Shown: positions 8,364 through 16,815 of the stretch, piece by piece
How positions within the stretch are numbered: position 1 is the first letter of the stretch
Layout of the letters: each line of letters begins with the position of its first letter
Assembly (NCBI RefSeq): GCF_019355395.1
Contig: NZ_CP048829.1
Span: forward strand, 1,639,501-1,703,500
DNA length: 64,000 nucleotides
From: Chordicoccus furentiruminis
GTDB lineage: Bacteria; Bacillota; Clostridia; Lachnospirales; Lachnospiraceae
Direction: 5' to 3'
Translations under genes and position numbers: made by a program
Notes under the pieces: generated by a model
The model's input: the letters and a program-made list of their open reading frames with translations, nothing else
The model's database searches: none
Told to the model about the DNA's origin: nothing

Positions 8364-11300
8364 ATGCGGCCGGTTAAACTTGTCATGGAGGCTTTCGGTT
8401 CGTACGGACAGCGGACGACGGTGGATTTTACAGCGCCGACGCAGAACCTTTTTCTGATCACCGGCGATACGGGCGCCGGAAAGACCACAATTTTCGACGC
8501 GATCGTGTTCGCACTTTACGGTCAGGCAAGCTCGGAGAGCAACCGGAAGGACGGCGCGGAGCTGCAGAGTCAGTACTCGGCGGTCAGCACGGAGCCGTTT
8601 GCCGAGCTGACTTTCTCCGAGGAGCGGGACGGCGGGATTCGGATCTATCAGGTCCGGCGGACGCCCCGCCATCTCCGTCCGCTGAAGAAGGGATCCGGCC
8701 TTCGGGAGGAGAAGGAGACGGTGACGCTTACGCTGCCGGACGGAACGGTTTTTCCGGGGAGCGCGAAGGAGACCGATGAGAAGCTGGTGGAGATCGTCGG
8801 CCTGACGAAAAGCCAGTTCATGCAGGTGGCGATGATCGCCCAGGGCGAGTTTATGACGCTGCTGAGGGCGAAGTCGGATGAGCGGAAGCTGATTTTCCGG
8901 CGTCTGTTCGGCACGGAATTCTATCAGGCGATGGTGGATGAGCTGGCGCGGCGGAGAAAGGAGTCGCTGGCCGGTATGGCCCGGATCCATACCGCCGTGC
9001 AGACCGAGACGGCCCATGTGACAGTGCCGGAGGACGATCCGGAGGCGGAGGAGATCAATGCGCTGAAGGATTCGATTCTTTCCGGGGATCATCTGCAGGT
9101 GACGGTGTTCGAGCCGTTTATGGAGAAGCTGAAGGTGCTCTGCGTAAGGCTCGACGCGCGGTATGAAGGCCTCAGAAGCGCGTATGAGGAGGCGCGGCGC
9201 GCGCGCGATCAGCGCTACGCCGCGTGCACGGCCGCGAAGGATCTGCTCCGCTGGTTCGGTCAGAGGGAGCAGGCGGACCGTGAGCTGGCTGCTCTGGCTG
9301 CCGGAGCGGATGCGGTCCGCGCGGACGAGGAGCGGATGCGGAGGATCGCGGCCGCCTATGACGTGAAGGCGGCAGCGGAACTGAACGAGGAGGCGCAGCG
9401 GCAGCTGAAGGCGGAGGAGACGGACCGCGCGGCGCAGCAGGAAGCGCTGCCGGAGCTTAAGGAGGCCGCCGTGCGGGCGGATACCGCCGAGGCGGAGGCG
9501 CGCGCGGCCAGAGAGCAGGCGCTTTCGGACTGGAGCCGCGTTTCCGATCAGGCGGGCAAGGCGCTGGATACCTTCGCGAGAATCAGAGAAGCGAAGGCGG
9601 ACGAAAAGCGGGCCGGTGAGGCTGGAAAGAGAGCGGAGGCCTCCGCGGCGAAGGCTTCCGCGGACCTGGATGCGCTGGGAAAGCAGGAGGCCGTCTGGCG
9701 GAAGGAGTCGGAACGGCTGAAGGACGCGCCGATGCGCTTCGCGCTGTGGAGAAGGGAAGCGGACGAGGCGAACGCGCTCGCGAAGGAACTGAAGGCGCTT
9801 CGCGTTTCCGGAAAGGAGACGGAGGCACAGACGGAGCGGGCCGCGGCGGCGAGACACGCCTACGGGCTGGCCCGTGAGCGGTATCTTGAAGGCTACGCGG
9901 CGTACGGGAAGCAGCGGGTGGCGTTTCTGGATGCACAGGCCGGTTTTCTCGCCCGGGAGAAGCTGCGGGACGGCGAGCCCTGTCCGGTCTGCGGCTCGAT
10001 TGACCATCCGCATCCCTGTCCTCTGGCGGACGGAGATGTGCTGACGCGGGAGGAACTGGACCGTCTTGAGGCAGAGACTACGCGTCTTCAGGAGGCGCAG
10101 CAGAAGGCGGCGGAAGCTGCGCAGGCGGAAGCGGAGGTGCTTTCGGAGAGAAAAAGGCAGCTGTCGGCGGCTCTTGACGCGTTTGCCGGAAGGATCCGCG
10201 CGGCGGAGCGTCGGATGGCCGGGAATGAGCCGCAGAGCGCGGACGCAGCCGGTGCAGGCAGGACGGGCTATGCAGACCCGGAGGGAAACACTTGCCGGGC
10301 GGACACGGCCGGCGTGAGCGGATCGGGGATCGCCGGACAGGAGAGGAAGGAACAGACGGATGCGGCTGATGGAGAGCCGCAGAGCATGAAGACGGGACCT
10401 GCGGGGAGCCCGGGAACGGCTGATGAAGCGATCCAAGATCCGGAGGAAGCGGCCGCGCATCTGAACGCGCTGATCGGGGCGCTTCGCGCGGAAGAGAGTG
10501 TGCGGAAGGAGGAATGCCGGAAGGCTGAGGAGGTACAGCGACTCCTTGACGGCGCGGCCGCGCGCCGGACGGAGCTGGAGAAGGCGGCCGGAGACGCGCA
10601 GTCCGCGCTGGCGGAGGCGCAGGCGGCGGGTTCGGCGGCGGAAGCCGCCCTCGCCGCGCTTTCCGCTTCACTCACGTTCCCGACGGAAGAAGAGGCGGCG
10701 AAGGAACTGGCCGCCGCCGGAGCGGCGAAGGAACGGGCGGAGCAGGAGGCCGGGCGGGCGCAGGCGGAGGCATCCGCCCGCCGCACCGCCCGGGACCGTG
10801 CCGCAGCGCTGATCGGCCGGTATGACGCGGAACTGCCGGATCTCCGTGCGCGCGCAGCCGGCCGGGAGCGCGCGTACCGCGCGGCGATGGAGGAGCGGAA
10901 GCTGACGGAGGCGGACTGGCGCGCGCTGACCGCGCGTTACCCGAAGACGGAAATCGAGACGATCCGCGAGCGGGCGGACGACTGGCGGCGGCGTCAGGCG
11001 GCCGCGGAGCGGCTGCGCTCCGCCGCCGTCCAGGCCATCGGCGGAGCGGCAAAGCCGGATCCGGAGGCGCTGGAAGCGGCGCGGGCCGCCGCCGAGGCAC
11101 GGAGGGCCGGGCTTGAGGCGGCTCTCGAAGCGTGCCGCGCGGAGCGGAGCGCGGACCGGACCGCGCTGGCGGCGCTGTCCTCCAGGATGGAGGAGAGGGC
11201 CGCGGCCGTGGATGCATTTTCCAGAACGGATTCGATGTACAGCCGGCTTGCGGGCAAGGTAAGCGGCTTCCGGATGGACATCGAGACTTATGTGCAGCGG

Positions 11301-11765
11301 TACTATCTCGAGAGGATTCTCCGCGCGGCCAATATCCGCTTCCGCGAGATGTCGGCGGGACAGTTCGAGCTGCGGATGTATGATCTTGAGAGGGCAGGCG
11401 AAGGCCGTAACCACGGTCTGGACCTGATGGTGTATTCCGCGGTGACCGGGCGGGTCCGGGATGTGCGGACGCTCTCCGGCGGCGAGTCGTTTATGGCGGC
11501 GCTGTCCCTGGCGCTCGGGATGGCCGACCAGATCCAGCAGAACGCGGCGTCGATTCATCTTGACATGATGTTCATCGATGAGGGCTTCGGTTCGCTGGAC
11601 GATCATTCGCGGGACGAGGCTGTGAAGGTGCTGACGCAGATGGCCGGACGGACAAAGCTGATCGGCATCATCTCGCATGTGACAGAACTGCGGCAGGAGA
11701 TCGGCAATCAGCTGATCGTGCGGCGGGACGAATCCGGAAGCCACGTGCGGTGGCAGCTGGACTGA
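8364..11765 (+). CDS. sbcC: Nuclease SbcCD subunit C (SMC-like ATPase)
   Basis: This 1133-residue ATPase partners SbcD. The Walker A is GDTGAGKT at residues 34-41. A long coiled coil runs to the zinc hook CPVCGSIDHPHPC (Cys540, Cys543), a second coiled coil returns, and the ABC signature LSGGESF (about 1037) and Walker B MMFIDEGFGSLD (about 1070) close the ATPase. Alanine, glutamate and arginine dominate the arms. Residues of about 610-695 interrupt the returning arm with a glycine- and serine-rich low-complexity stretch (around 10210-10450), which is unusual for a coiled coil. Apart from that, length and order agree with the family. Confidence 0.95.
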   Translation: MRPVKLVMEAFGSYGQRTTVDFTAPTQNLFLITGDTGAGKTTIFDAIVFALYGQASSESNRKDGAELQSQYSAVSTEPFAELTFSEERDGGIRIYQVRRTPRHLRPLKKGSGLREEKETVTLTLPDGTVFPGSAKETDEKLVEIVGLTKSQFMQVAMIAQGEFMTLLRAKSDERKLIFRRLFGTEFYQAMVDELARRRKESLAGMARIHTAVQTETAHVTVPEDDPEAEEINALKDSILSGDHLQVTVFEPFMEKLKVLCVRLDARYEGLRSAYEEARRARDQRYAACTAAKDLLRWFGQREQADRELAALAAGADAVRADEERMRRIAAAYDVKAAAELNEEAQRQLKAEETDRAAQQEALPELKEAAVRADTAEAEARAAREQALSDWSRVSDQAGKALDTFARIREAKADEKRAGEAGKRAEASAAKASADLDALGKQEAVWRKESERLKDAPMRFALWRREADEANALAKELKALRVSGKETEAQTERAAAARHAYGLARERYLEGYAAYGKQRVAFLDAQAGFLAREKLRDGEPCPVCGSIDHPHPCPLADGDVLTREELDRLEAETTRLQEAQQKAAEAAQAEAEVLSERKRQLSAALDAFAGRIRAAERRMAGNEPQSADAAGAGRTGYADPEGNTCRADTAGVSGSGIAGQERKEQTDAADGEPQSMKTGPAGSPGTADEAIQDPEEAAAHLNALIGALRAEESVRKEECRKAEEVQRLLDGAAARRTELEKAAGDAQSALAEAQAAGSAAEAALAALSASLTFPTEEEAAKELAAAGAAKERAEQEAGRAQAEASARRTARDRAAALIGRYDAELPDLRARAAGRERAYRAAMEERKLTEADWRALTARYPKTEIETIRERADDWRRRQAAAERLRSAAVQAIGGAAKPDPEALEAARAAAEARRAGLEAALEACRAERSADRTALAALSSRMEERAAAVDAFSRTDSMYSRLAGKVSGFRMDIETYVQRYYLERILRAANIRFREMSAGQFELRMYDLERAGEGRNHGLDLMVYSAVTGRVRDVRTLSGGESFMAALSLALGMADQIQQNAASIHLDMMFIDEGFGSLDDHSRDEAVKVLTQMAGRTKLIGIISHVTELRQEIGNQLIVRRDESGSHVRWQLD

Positions 11766-11897
11766 GAAGCGGGGGCGCGGTGCGATTTCACGGAAAACAG
11801 GAGACGCAGCCGGGTCCGGGACAGCAGCCAGAGGGGCCGGGGAAACCCGCGGAGTCTTCTCTGGACAGCGCCGGACCCGGCGCACATGAGGTATCCT

Positions 11898-13487
11898 ATG
11901 AAACGAAGAGGGTGGTATACGGCGGTGGTCTGCCTGATTCTGCTGACCGGCGTGGCGGCGCGGATCGCGTGGATCGGCGGGATGCCGGCGGGACTCAATC
12001 AGGACGAGGCGTCGATCGGCTATGAGGCGTACGCGCTGGTTCACGACGGTATCGACCGGAACGGCCAGAGCTGGCCGGTGCATCTGATTGCGTGGGGCAG
12101 CGGCCAGAACGCGCTCTATGCGTATCTTCTGATTCCGTTTATACGGCTTCTTGGCTGCACGCCGCTCGCGGTGCGGCTTCCGATGGCACTGATCGGATGT
12201 CTCTCGCTCGCCGTGGTCTGGCTTCTGATCCGCTCGCTTCTTCCGTCCGGATACGGAAGACCGCTGGCCCTTCTGCTCTTTGCCGTGAATCCCTGGCATA
12301 TCATGAAGAGCCGGTGGGGGCTCGAGTCGAATCTGTTCCCGGACCTCGTGCTGTATGCGGCGGTGTTTCTCTATTTCGGGATAAAACGCGGAAAGCGGCG
12401 GTACGCGGCTCTGTCCGCCGTCCTGCTGGGGCTTTCGGCGTACGCCTACGGAACAAGTTATCTCTACATCCCCGCGGTGATTCTGGCGGCGTTTCTGCTC
12501 TTTCTGATTCCGTCCGTCCGCGCGGGATCCGGGCGGGAGGGAAAGGCGGCAGTTCTTTCGGTTTCGCCGGGGCGTGTGCTCCGCGGCACGGTGCTGTATG
12601 CGCTGGCGGCTTTCGTCATCGCGCTGCCGATTGCGGTCTTCGTCGTGATCAACGCGCTGGATCTTCCGGCGGTTCATCTCGGACGCGTCACGATTCCGAG
12701 GCTGGATTTCAACCGTTTTACGGCGATTACCAGCGCGAACGGATCGTTTTTTGCCAACTGCCGCTCCAATCTGGCGGGTTCTTTCCGGATTCTTCTGCAT
12801 CAGACGGACGGTATGCCGCTGAACGCGGTCAGCGGATACGGAATTTACTACTTCTTCTCACTGCCGTTTATCGTGTACGGGCTGGCTGTGTCTCTGGCGA
12901 AGCGGCGCGGACAGCTCTTCGACCGGATTGCGCTGGCGAATCTGATCGCGGCGGGCGCTGTATGCGCGATGACGCAGCCGAACATCAACCGGATCAACGC
13001 GCTTTGGCTGCCTCTTCTATATTATATGACGGTGGGAATCGTCAGTCTGGCCGAAGACCGGAGGCTCTTCGCCGCCGTGATCGCCTGCTGTTACATCCTC
13101 TCTTTCGCCGCCTTCACACGCAGCTACGCGGGCGGCTATCAGGAGAGTATCCGGCGTGTCGATGCGGAGGGGATCGACCGGGCGGTGGCCTCGCTGACGG
13201 CGGAGGACAGGGATGTCTACATCACGGATCAGATTAACAGCGTTTATATTTACTATCTGTTTTACGGGAAAATCAGTCCGCGGACGTATCTTGCGGAGCG
13301 TGAGATTCCGGAGAAGCATGTGATGTTTCAGAAGGTGACGCGGATCGGGCGGGTGCATTTCCAGACGAAGACGACGCTTGAGAAGGGGCAGACCGCCGTC
13401 GTGCTGGACGGGACGGATGTTTCCTGCGAGGGAGGGCGCGCTGAGACGGAGCGGTACGGTTCGTTCCTTGTGGTCCGCTGCCGGTGA
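11898..13487 (+). CDS. GT39-type membrane glycosyltransferase
   Basis: This 529-residue polytopic protein belongs to the GT-C superfamily. After the first membrane helix comes GMPAGLNQDEASIGYEAY, with the acidic Asp-Glu pair used by PMT/ArnT enzymes for metal and lipid-phosphate sugar donors. Further marks are RLPMALIGC, NPWHIMKSRWGLE and about ten more hydrophobic segments, with an extracytoplasmic C-terminal domain. It probably transfers a polyprenyl-phosphate-linked sugar onto a surface acceptor. The ATG at 11898 was preferred to one four codons upstream because GAGG lies 6 bases before it. It stands just ahead of an acyl-transfer cluster. Confidence 0.8.
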   Translation: MKRRGWYTAVVCLILLTGVAARIAWIGGMPAGLNQDEASIGYEAYALVHDGIDRNGQSWPVHLIAWGSGQNALYAYLLIPFIRLLGCTPLAVRLPMALIGCLSLAVVWLLIRSLLPSGYGRPLALLLFAVNPWHIMKSRWGLESNLFPDLVLYAAVFLYFGIKRGKRRYAALSAVLLGLSAYAYGTSYLYIPAVILAAFLLFLIPSVRAGSGREGKAAVLSVSPGRVLRGTVLYALAAFVIALPIAVFVVINALDLPAVHLGRVTIPRLDFNRFTAITSANGSFFANCRSNLAGSFRILLHQTDGMPLNAVSGYGIYYFFSLPFIVYGLAVSLAKRRGQLFDRIALANLIAAGAVCAMTQPNINRINALWLPLLYYMTVGIVSLAEDRRLFAAVIACCYILSFAAFTRSYAGGYQESIRRVDAEGIDRAVASLTAEDRDVYITDQINSVYIYYLFYGKISPRTYLAEREIPEKHVMFQKVTRIGRVHFQTKTTLEKGQTAVVLDGTDVSCEGGRAETERYGSFLVVRCR

Positions 13488-13685
13488 TGCCGTTTCTGGC
13501 GGAACATGCAATCGGATGCCCGTACGTCGCGGAAGGATGCCCGTTTCGCCGGGACATGCATCCGGATGTCCTTTGGTGGGGAGAACAGGACTCCGGCGGC
13601 TGAAAAGGGTACGTTCAGATAGCGCTGAAAAACAGCAAAAATAAACCGGACTGCCAATATGAGGGGTGTGACAGCCCGGGATTCG

Positions 13686-13747
13686 GATACTGGTTGCAAC
13701 AGTATCCTCAACCAGAAGTATAGCACACTTTTTATTTTAGTTCTCAA
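13686..13747 (-). promoter_or_regulatory. Orphan minus-strand promoter with palindromic operator
   Basis: On the minus strand an extended -10 (TGC then TATACT, 13717-13722) is preceded by TTGAGA 19 bases upstream (13742-13747). Just downstream of the predicted start lies GATACTG-N7-CAGTATC (13686-13706), with TTGCAA inside. It overlaps a second inverted repeat CTGGTTG/CAACCAG (13690-13715), so two hairpins exclude each other. The form resembles a dimeric repressor operator (TetR-like in size), but no regulator or target gene follows on the minus strand. Confidence 0.4.
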
Positions 13748-13897
13748 AAAACTTTCTGTTTCACAAAAAATCCACAATTTGTACAGTTGTACACTCTGTC
13801 AACGAGCAGGCCGGTTTCCGGATGCGGCCGGATCCGCATGCCGGAGATTCGGAAGAATGAATCTGAAAAAATGCATAGCCTGACCGGGAGAGCGCAT

Positions 13898-13926
13898 TTG
13901 ACACCCATCATTCACTATTGTAGAAT
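13898..13926 (+). promoter_or_regulatory. Sigma-A promoter of the acyl-transfer cluster
   Basis: TTGACA (13898-13903) and TAGAAT (13921-13926) are separated by exactly 17 bases, predicting a start near 13933 and a short leader before the gene at 13974. Confidence 0.75.
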
Positions 13927-13973
13927 CGACCTGTATCTTTTATGAACCGGTTTTATATGGAAATGCAGGTGGC

Positions 13974-15038
13974 ATGAGACGAGGAGCCGTCCGGATCATC
14001 AGAGCGCTGGTGTTCCTTCTTATTTTTAGTTATCTTTTTATCCATCTGACGTACGCGAAGCGTCCCGTGCTCGGTAACTCGCGGGACACAATCAGCGGAT
14101 TCTACGCCCAGAAGAAAGATTCGATCGATATGGTTCTGATGGGTAACAGCGGCGGCATGGCCGCTTACATGCCCATGCAGGCTTTTGAGCAATACGGCTA
14201 CGCCTCTTACAATTTCTGTGTCAACGATATGGCAATCGAGACCTATGCGTTCGGGCTCCGTGAGATTCTGAAGACGCAGCATCCGAAGGTGATTCTGATC
14301 GATGTGCGGCCCTTCCTGACGGACGGTTCCATGAAGGCGTATGTCCGTGACGGCGCGGAGGAGGATATTGCGTTCAACACGGACGCGTTCCGCTATTCGA
14401 TGAATCGTTTCCGTTTTCTCTGGAAATGTCTGCCGCATACGTCTTCCATGCTTCCTTATGTCTTTGATCTGGCGATTTATCACAAGGAACCGCTGAATCC
14501 GGCCAACTGGAACAGCGCGTATCCGGTGCTGGGCCGGGGGTATTCCGCTTTCTTCGATGTGATGAAGGTAGAAGAGCTTGACCAGCCCACAGATGAAATC
14601 CGATCGCTGGATACGTACACTTCAGGTGTGCTGGATGATCTTCTGAAAGAGTGCAGGCAGGCGGAAAAACAGACAAAGATACTGTTTTTCTATCTTCCCT
14701 ATGCGCACTATGACCCGAACGGCGATGCCCTCGTGATGCTGAATACGGTCCGGGAGCGGGTGGAGATGGCGGGCTTTGATCTTTTCGACACGCAGCAGGA
14801 TATCAGGGAAATCGGGCTGGATATCACCAGGGATTATGTCAACCCGGCACATTTGAATGCTTACGGCGCCCAGAAGCTGACCGCGTGGCTGGCGTCCCGG
14901 CTGAAGGAGCGCTACGCACTGCCGGATCACCGGGGAGAGGCGGCGTATCAGGACTGGACGTCGGATCTTCCGGCCTGGCACGATCAGGTGGCGGCGGATG
15001 AGAAACAGTTCGACGAGGCGTACGCGTCGCTGAAGTAA
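13974..15038 (+). CDS. SGNH/DltD-like envelope protein partnered with MBOAT
   Basis: This 354-residue protein has one N-terminal membrane anchor (residues about 6-27) and an extracellular SGNH-hydrolase-like domain. The block SIDMVLMGNSGGMAAYMP matches the nucleophile region, with Ser in GNSGG. KVILIDVRPF is the middle strand, and NPAHLNAYGAQKL is the position of the catalytic DxxH, here NPAH. Such proteins accompany MBOAT acyltransferases in surface polymer acylation (DltD, AlgX/AlgJ, PatB-like) and may move the acyl group onto the polymer. The gene lies 138 bases upstream of an MBOAT gene. The usual Asp of DxxH appears to be Asn, so activity may be altered. No GGAGG is obvious: GGCATGAGACG is at the start, so the first codon is less certain. 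Confidence 0.7.
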   Translation: MRRGAVRIIRALVFLLIFSYLFIHLTYAKRPVLGNSRDTISGFYAQKKDSIDMVLMGNSGGMAAYMPMQAFEQYGYASYNFCVNDMAIETYAFGLREILKTQHPKVILIDVRPFLTDGSMKAYVRDGAEEDIAFNTDAFRYSMNRFRFLWKCLPHTSSMLPYVFDLAIYHKEPLNPANWNSAYPVLGRGYSAFFDVMKVEELDQPTDEIRSLDTYTSGVLDDLLKECRQAEKQTKILFFYLPYAHYDPNGDALVMLNTVRERVEMAGFDLFDTQQDIREIGLDITRDYVNPAHLNAYGAQKLTAWLASRLKERYALPDHRGEAAYQDWTSDLPAWHDQVAADEKQFDEAYASLK

Positions 15039-15176
15039 AGGTTTCGGGAAAGGCAGCCGCGGTCCCGTCCCGCGCGGGGCGTGCCCCGCACATGAGGGGA
15101 ACCCGGATCAGATGTTTCGGCGTTCCGGGCGCGTCAATGGGACGTGTCCCGTACCGTTTTCTTCCAAGGATAGAGG

Positions 15177-16799
15177 ATGAATATGACACTTTTTTCACTG
15201 CCGTTTCTTCTCCTGATGCTGATCGCGTACGCACTCTATTATCTGCTTCCGCGGCGCTTCCAGTGGTGCGTGCTGCTCGGGACGAGCGCGGTCTTTTTCT
15301 ACAGTATGGGCGGACTGCGGGCCTGCGCGGTGCTCGCGGCGTCGATTCTGATTTCATGGGCGGGCGCGTTCCGGATGGGAAGGCTGGCCGGTCGTCAGAA
15401 GAGCGAGCTGGCCCGAACCGGCGCGGACGGCGCGCCGCTCTCCCGCGAAGAAAAGAAGGCGGTGAAGGAAGCGTACCGGAAGAAGCGGCAGCGGACGCTT
15501 GTATTTTCCCTGATCATCTGCTTCACGGTTCTGTTCGTTCCGAAGTTCGGCGCGTTTACGGTGCGGAACCTCAATGCCGCCGCCGGCGCGCTTCATATCG
15601 GACACGCTCTCGCGGTCCCGGATATTCTTCTGCCGCTGGGCATTTCCTTCTATACGTTTCAGCTGACCGGCTATCTGATTGATGTGTACAAGGAGCGGAC
15701 CGAAGCCGAGGGAAATCTTTTCCGTTATGCTTTGTTCGCCTCGTATTTTCCCCAGATGATTCAGGGACCGATCAGCAAGCACAGCCAGCTGGCGCCGCAG
15801 CTTTTTACGCCTCACGAGTACGACGAGACGGCTTTCCGGGAGGGCTTGCTCCGGCTGCTCTGGGGCTATTTCAAGAAGATGGTGATCTGCGCCAACGTAT
15901 CGGTCCTTTCCAACGAGATCATCGGCCAGTTCGACGCGAAGGGATACGCGGGATTTACGGTCTTCACCGGCGTGCTGCTCTACGGCGTGCAGATGTACGC
16001 GGATTTTTCCGGCGGCATCGATATCATCATGGGGATCTCTGAGCTCTTCGGTATCCGTCTGACGGAGAATTTCCGCTCGCCCTACATGGCGACGACGATT
16101 TCGGACTTCTGGCAGCGCTGGCATATTTCGCTCGGGCACTGGATGCGTGATTATCTGTTCTATCCGATCGCGCTCTCGAAACCGTTTTCGAGGATGGCCC
16201 GGCGGATGAAGAAGCGGATCGGACCGTATTACGGCAAGATCATGCCCGCGACGATCGCTTCCTTTGTGATCTTCCTGCTGGTCGGGCTCTGGCACGGCGC
16301 GTCATGGCGTTATGTCGCCTTCGGTCTGTATCAGGCAACCTTCACTTCTCTCGATTCCGTCTTCGAGCGTACGGCGGAGAAGACGAGAGGCGTCCTCCGG
16401 ATCGACGGGGCGAGCTTCTCGTGGCGGCTTTTCCAGATCCTGAGGACGGCCGCGCTGGTGACAGTGGGCCGCTACTTCGACTGCGCGGCTTCTCTCAGGA
16501 CGGCGCTCCGGATGCTGAAGGCTACCTTCACGACGTTCAACCCGACGGTCTTCCTCGACGGAAGCTTCCTGCAGATGGGACTCGATCCCGGAACCTTCCG
16601 GTTCACGATGCTGCTGATCGTCTTTCTGATCGCCGTCGATGTCTTTAATGAGAAGGGACTCGTGTTCCGGGAACTGTTCGCGAAGCAGGGCATTGTCTTC
16701 CGGTGGATGGTCTACCTGACCGCGATCTTCGCCGTGCTGGTCTTCGGCGCGTGGGGGCCGGGGTACAACGCGGCGGCGTTTATCTACCAGCAAATCTGA
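15177..16799 (+). CDS. MBOAT family O-acyltransferase (DltB/AlgI-like)
   Basis: This 540-residue polytopic enzyme belongs to the MBOAT family. SYFPQMIQGPISKHSQLAPQ is the AlgI/DltB signature, YADFSGGIDIIMGISELFG follows, then FWQRWHISLGHWMRDYLFYP and LVGLWHGASWRYVAFG with the invariant catalytic His. These enzymes pass an acyl group from an intracellular carrier across the membrane onto a wall polymer or exopolysaccharide. A charged cytoplasmic loop at residues 65-105 is longer than usual. The first of two close ATGs is used, with AAGGATAGAGG ahead. It lies between an SGNH partner and a GT-C enzyme, with an acyl carrier protein two genes on. Confidence 0.9.
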   Translation: MNMTLFSLPFLLLMLIAYALYYLLPRRFQWCVLLGTSAVFFYSMGGLRACAVLAASILISWAGAFRMGRLAGRQKSELARTGADGAPLSREEKKAVKEAYRKKRQRTLVFSLIICFTVLFVPKFGAFTVRNLNAAAGALHIGHALAVPDILLPLGISFYTFQLTGYLIDVYKERTEAEGNLFRYALFASYFPQMIQGPISKHSQLAPQLFTPHEYDETAFREGLLRLLWGYFKKMVICANVSVLSNEIIGQFDAKGYAGFTVFTGVLLYGVQMYADFSGGIDIIMGISELFGIRLTENFRSPYMATTISDFWQRWHISLGHWMRDYLFYPIALSKPFSRMARRMKKRIGPYYGKIMPATIASFVIFLLVGLWHGASWRYVAFGLYQATFTSLDSVFERTAEKTRGVLRIDGASFSWRLFQILRTAALVTVGRYFDCAASLRTALRMLKATFTTFNPTVFLDGSFLQMGLDPGTFRFTMLLIVFLIAVDVFNEKGLVFRELFAKQGIVFRWMVYLTAIFAVLVFGAWGPGYNAAAFIYQQI

Positions 16800-16815
16800 A
16801 AGAGGGGAAGAGGCG

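Larger units (their letters stand above)
13488..13973. other. Intergenic region with orphan promoter, palindrome and a plus-strand promoter
   Basis: No credible gene is seen in these 486 bases. They contain GGAACATGCA (13501-13510), a copy of a motif that recurs in the window, and a variant GGGACATGCA at 13551-13560. They also hold a palindromic element (13686-13715), a minus-strand promoter without a gene (13717-13747), an inverted TGTACA pair near 13780, and the plus-strand promoter for the next gene (13898-13926). Confidence 0.5.

Noticed and set aside
8343-12800. Two minus-strand open frames of about 700 codons opposite sbcC and the GT39 gene.
   Set aside because: They show biased composition, no motifs and no ribosome sites, and lie antisense to unmistakable genes.
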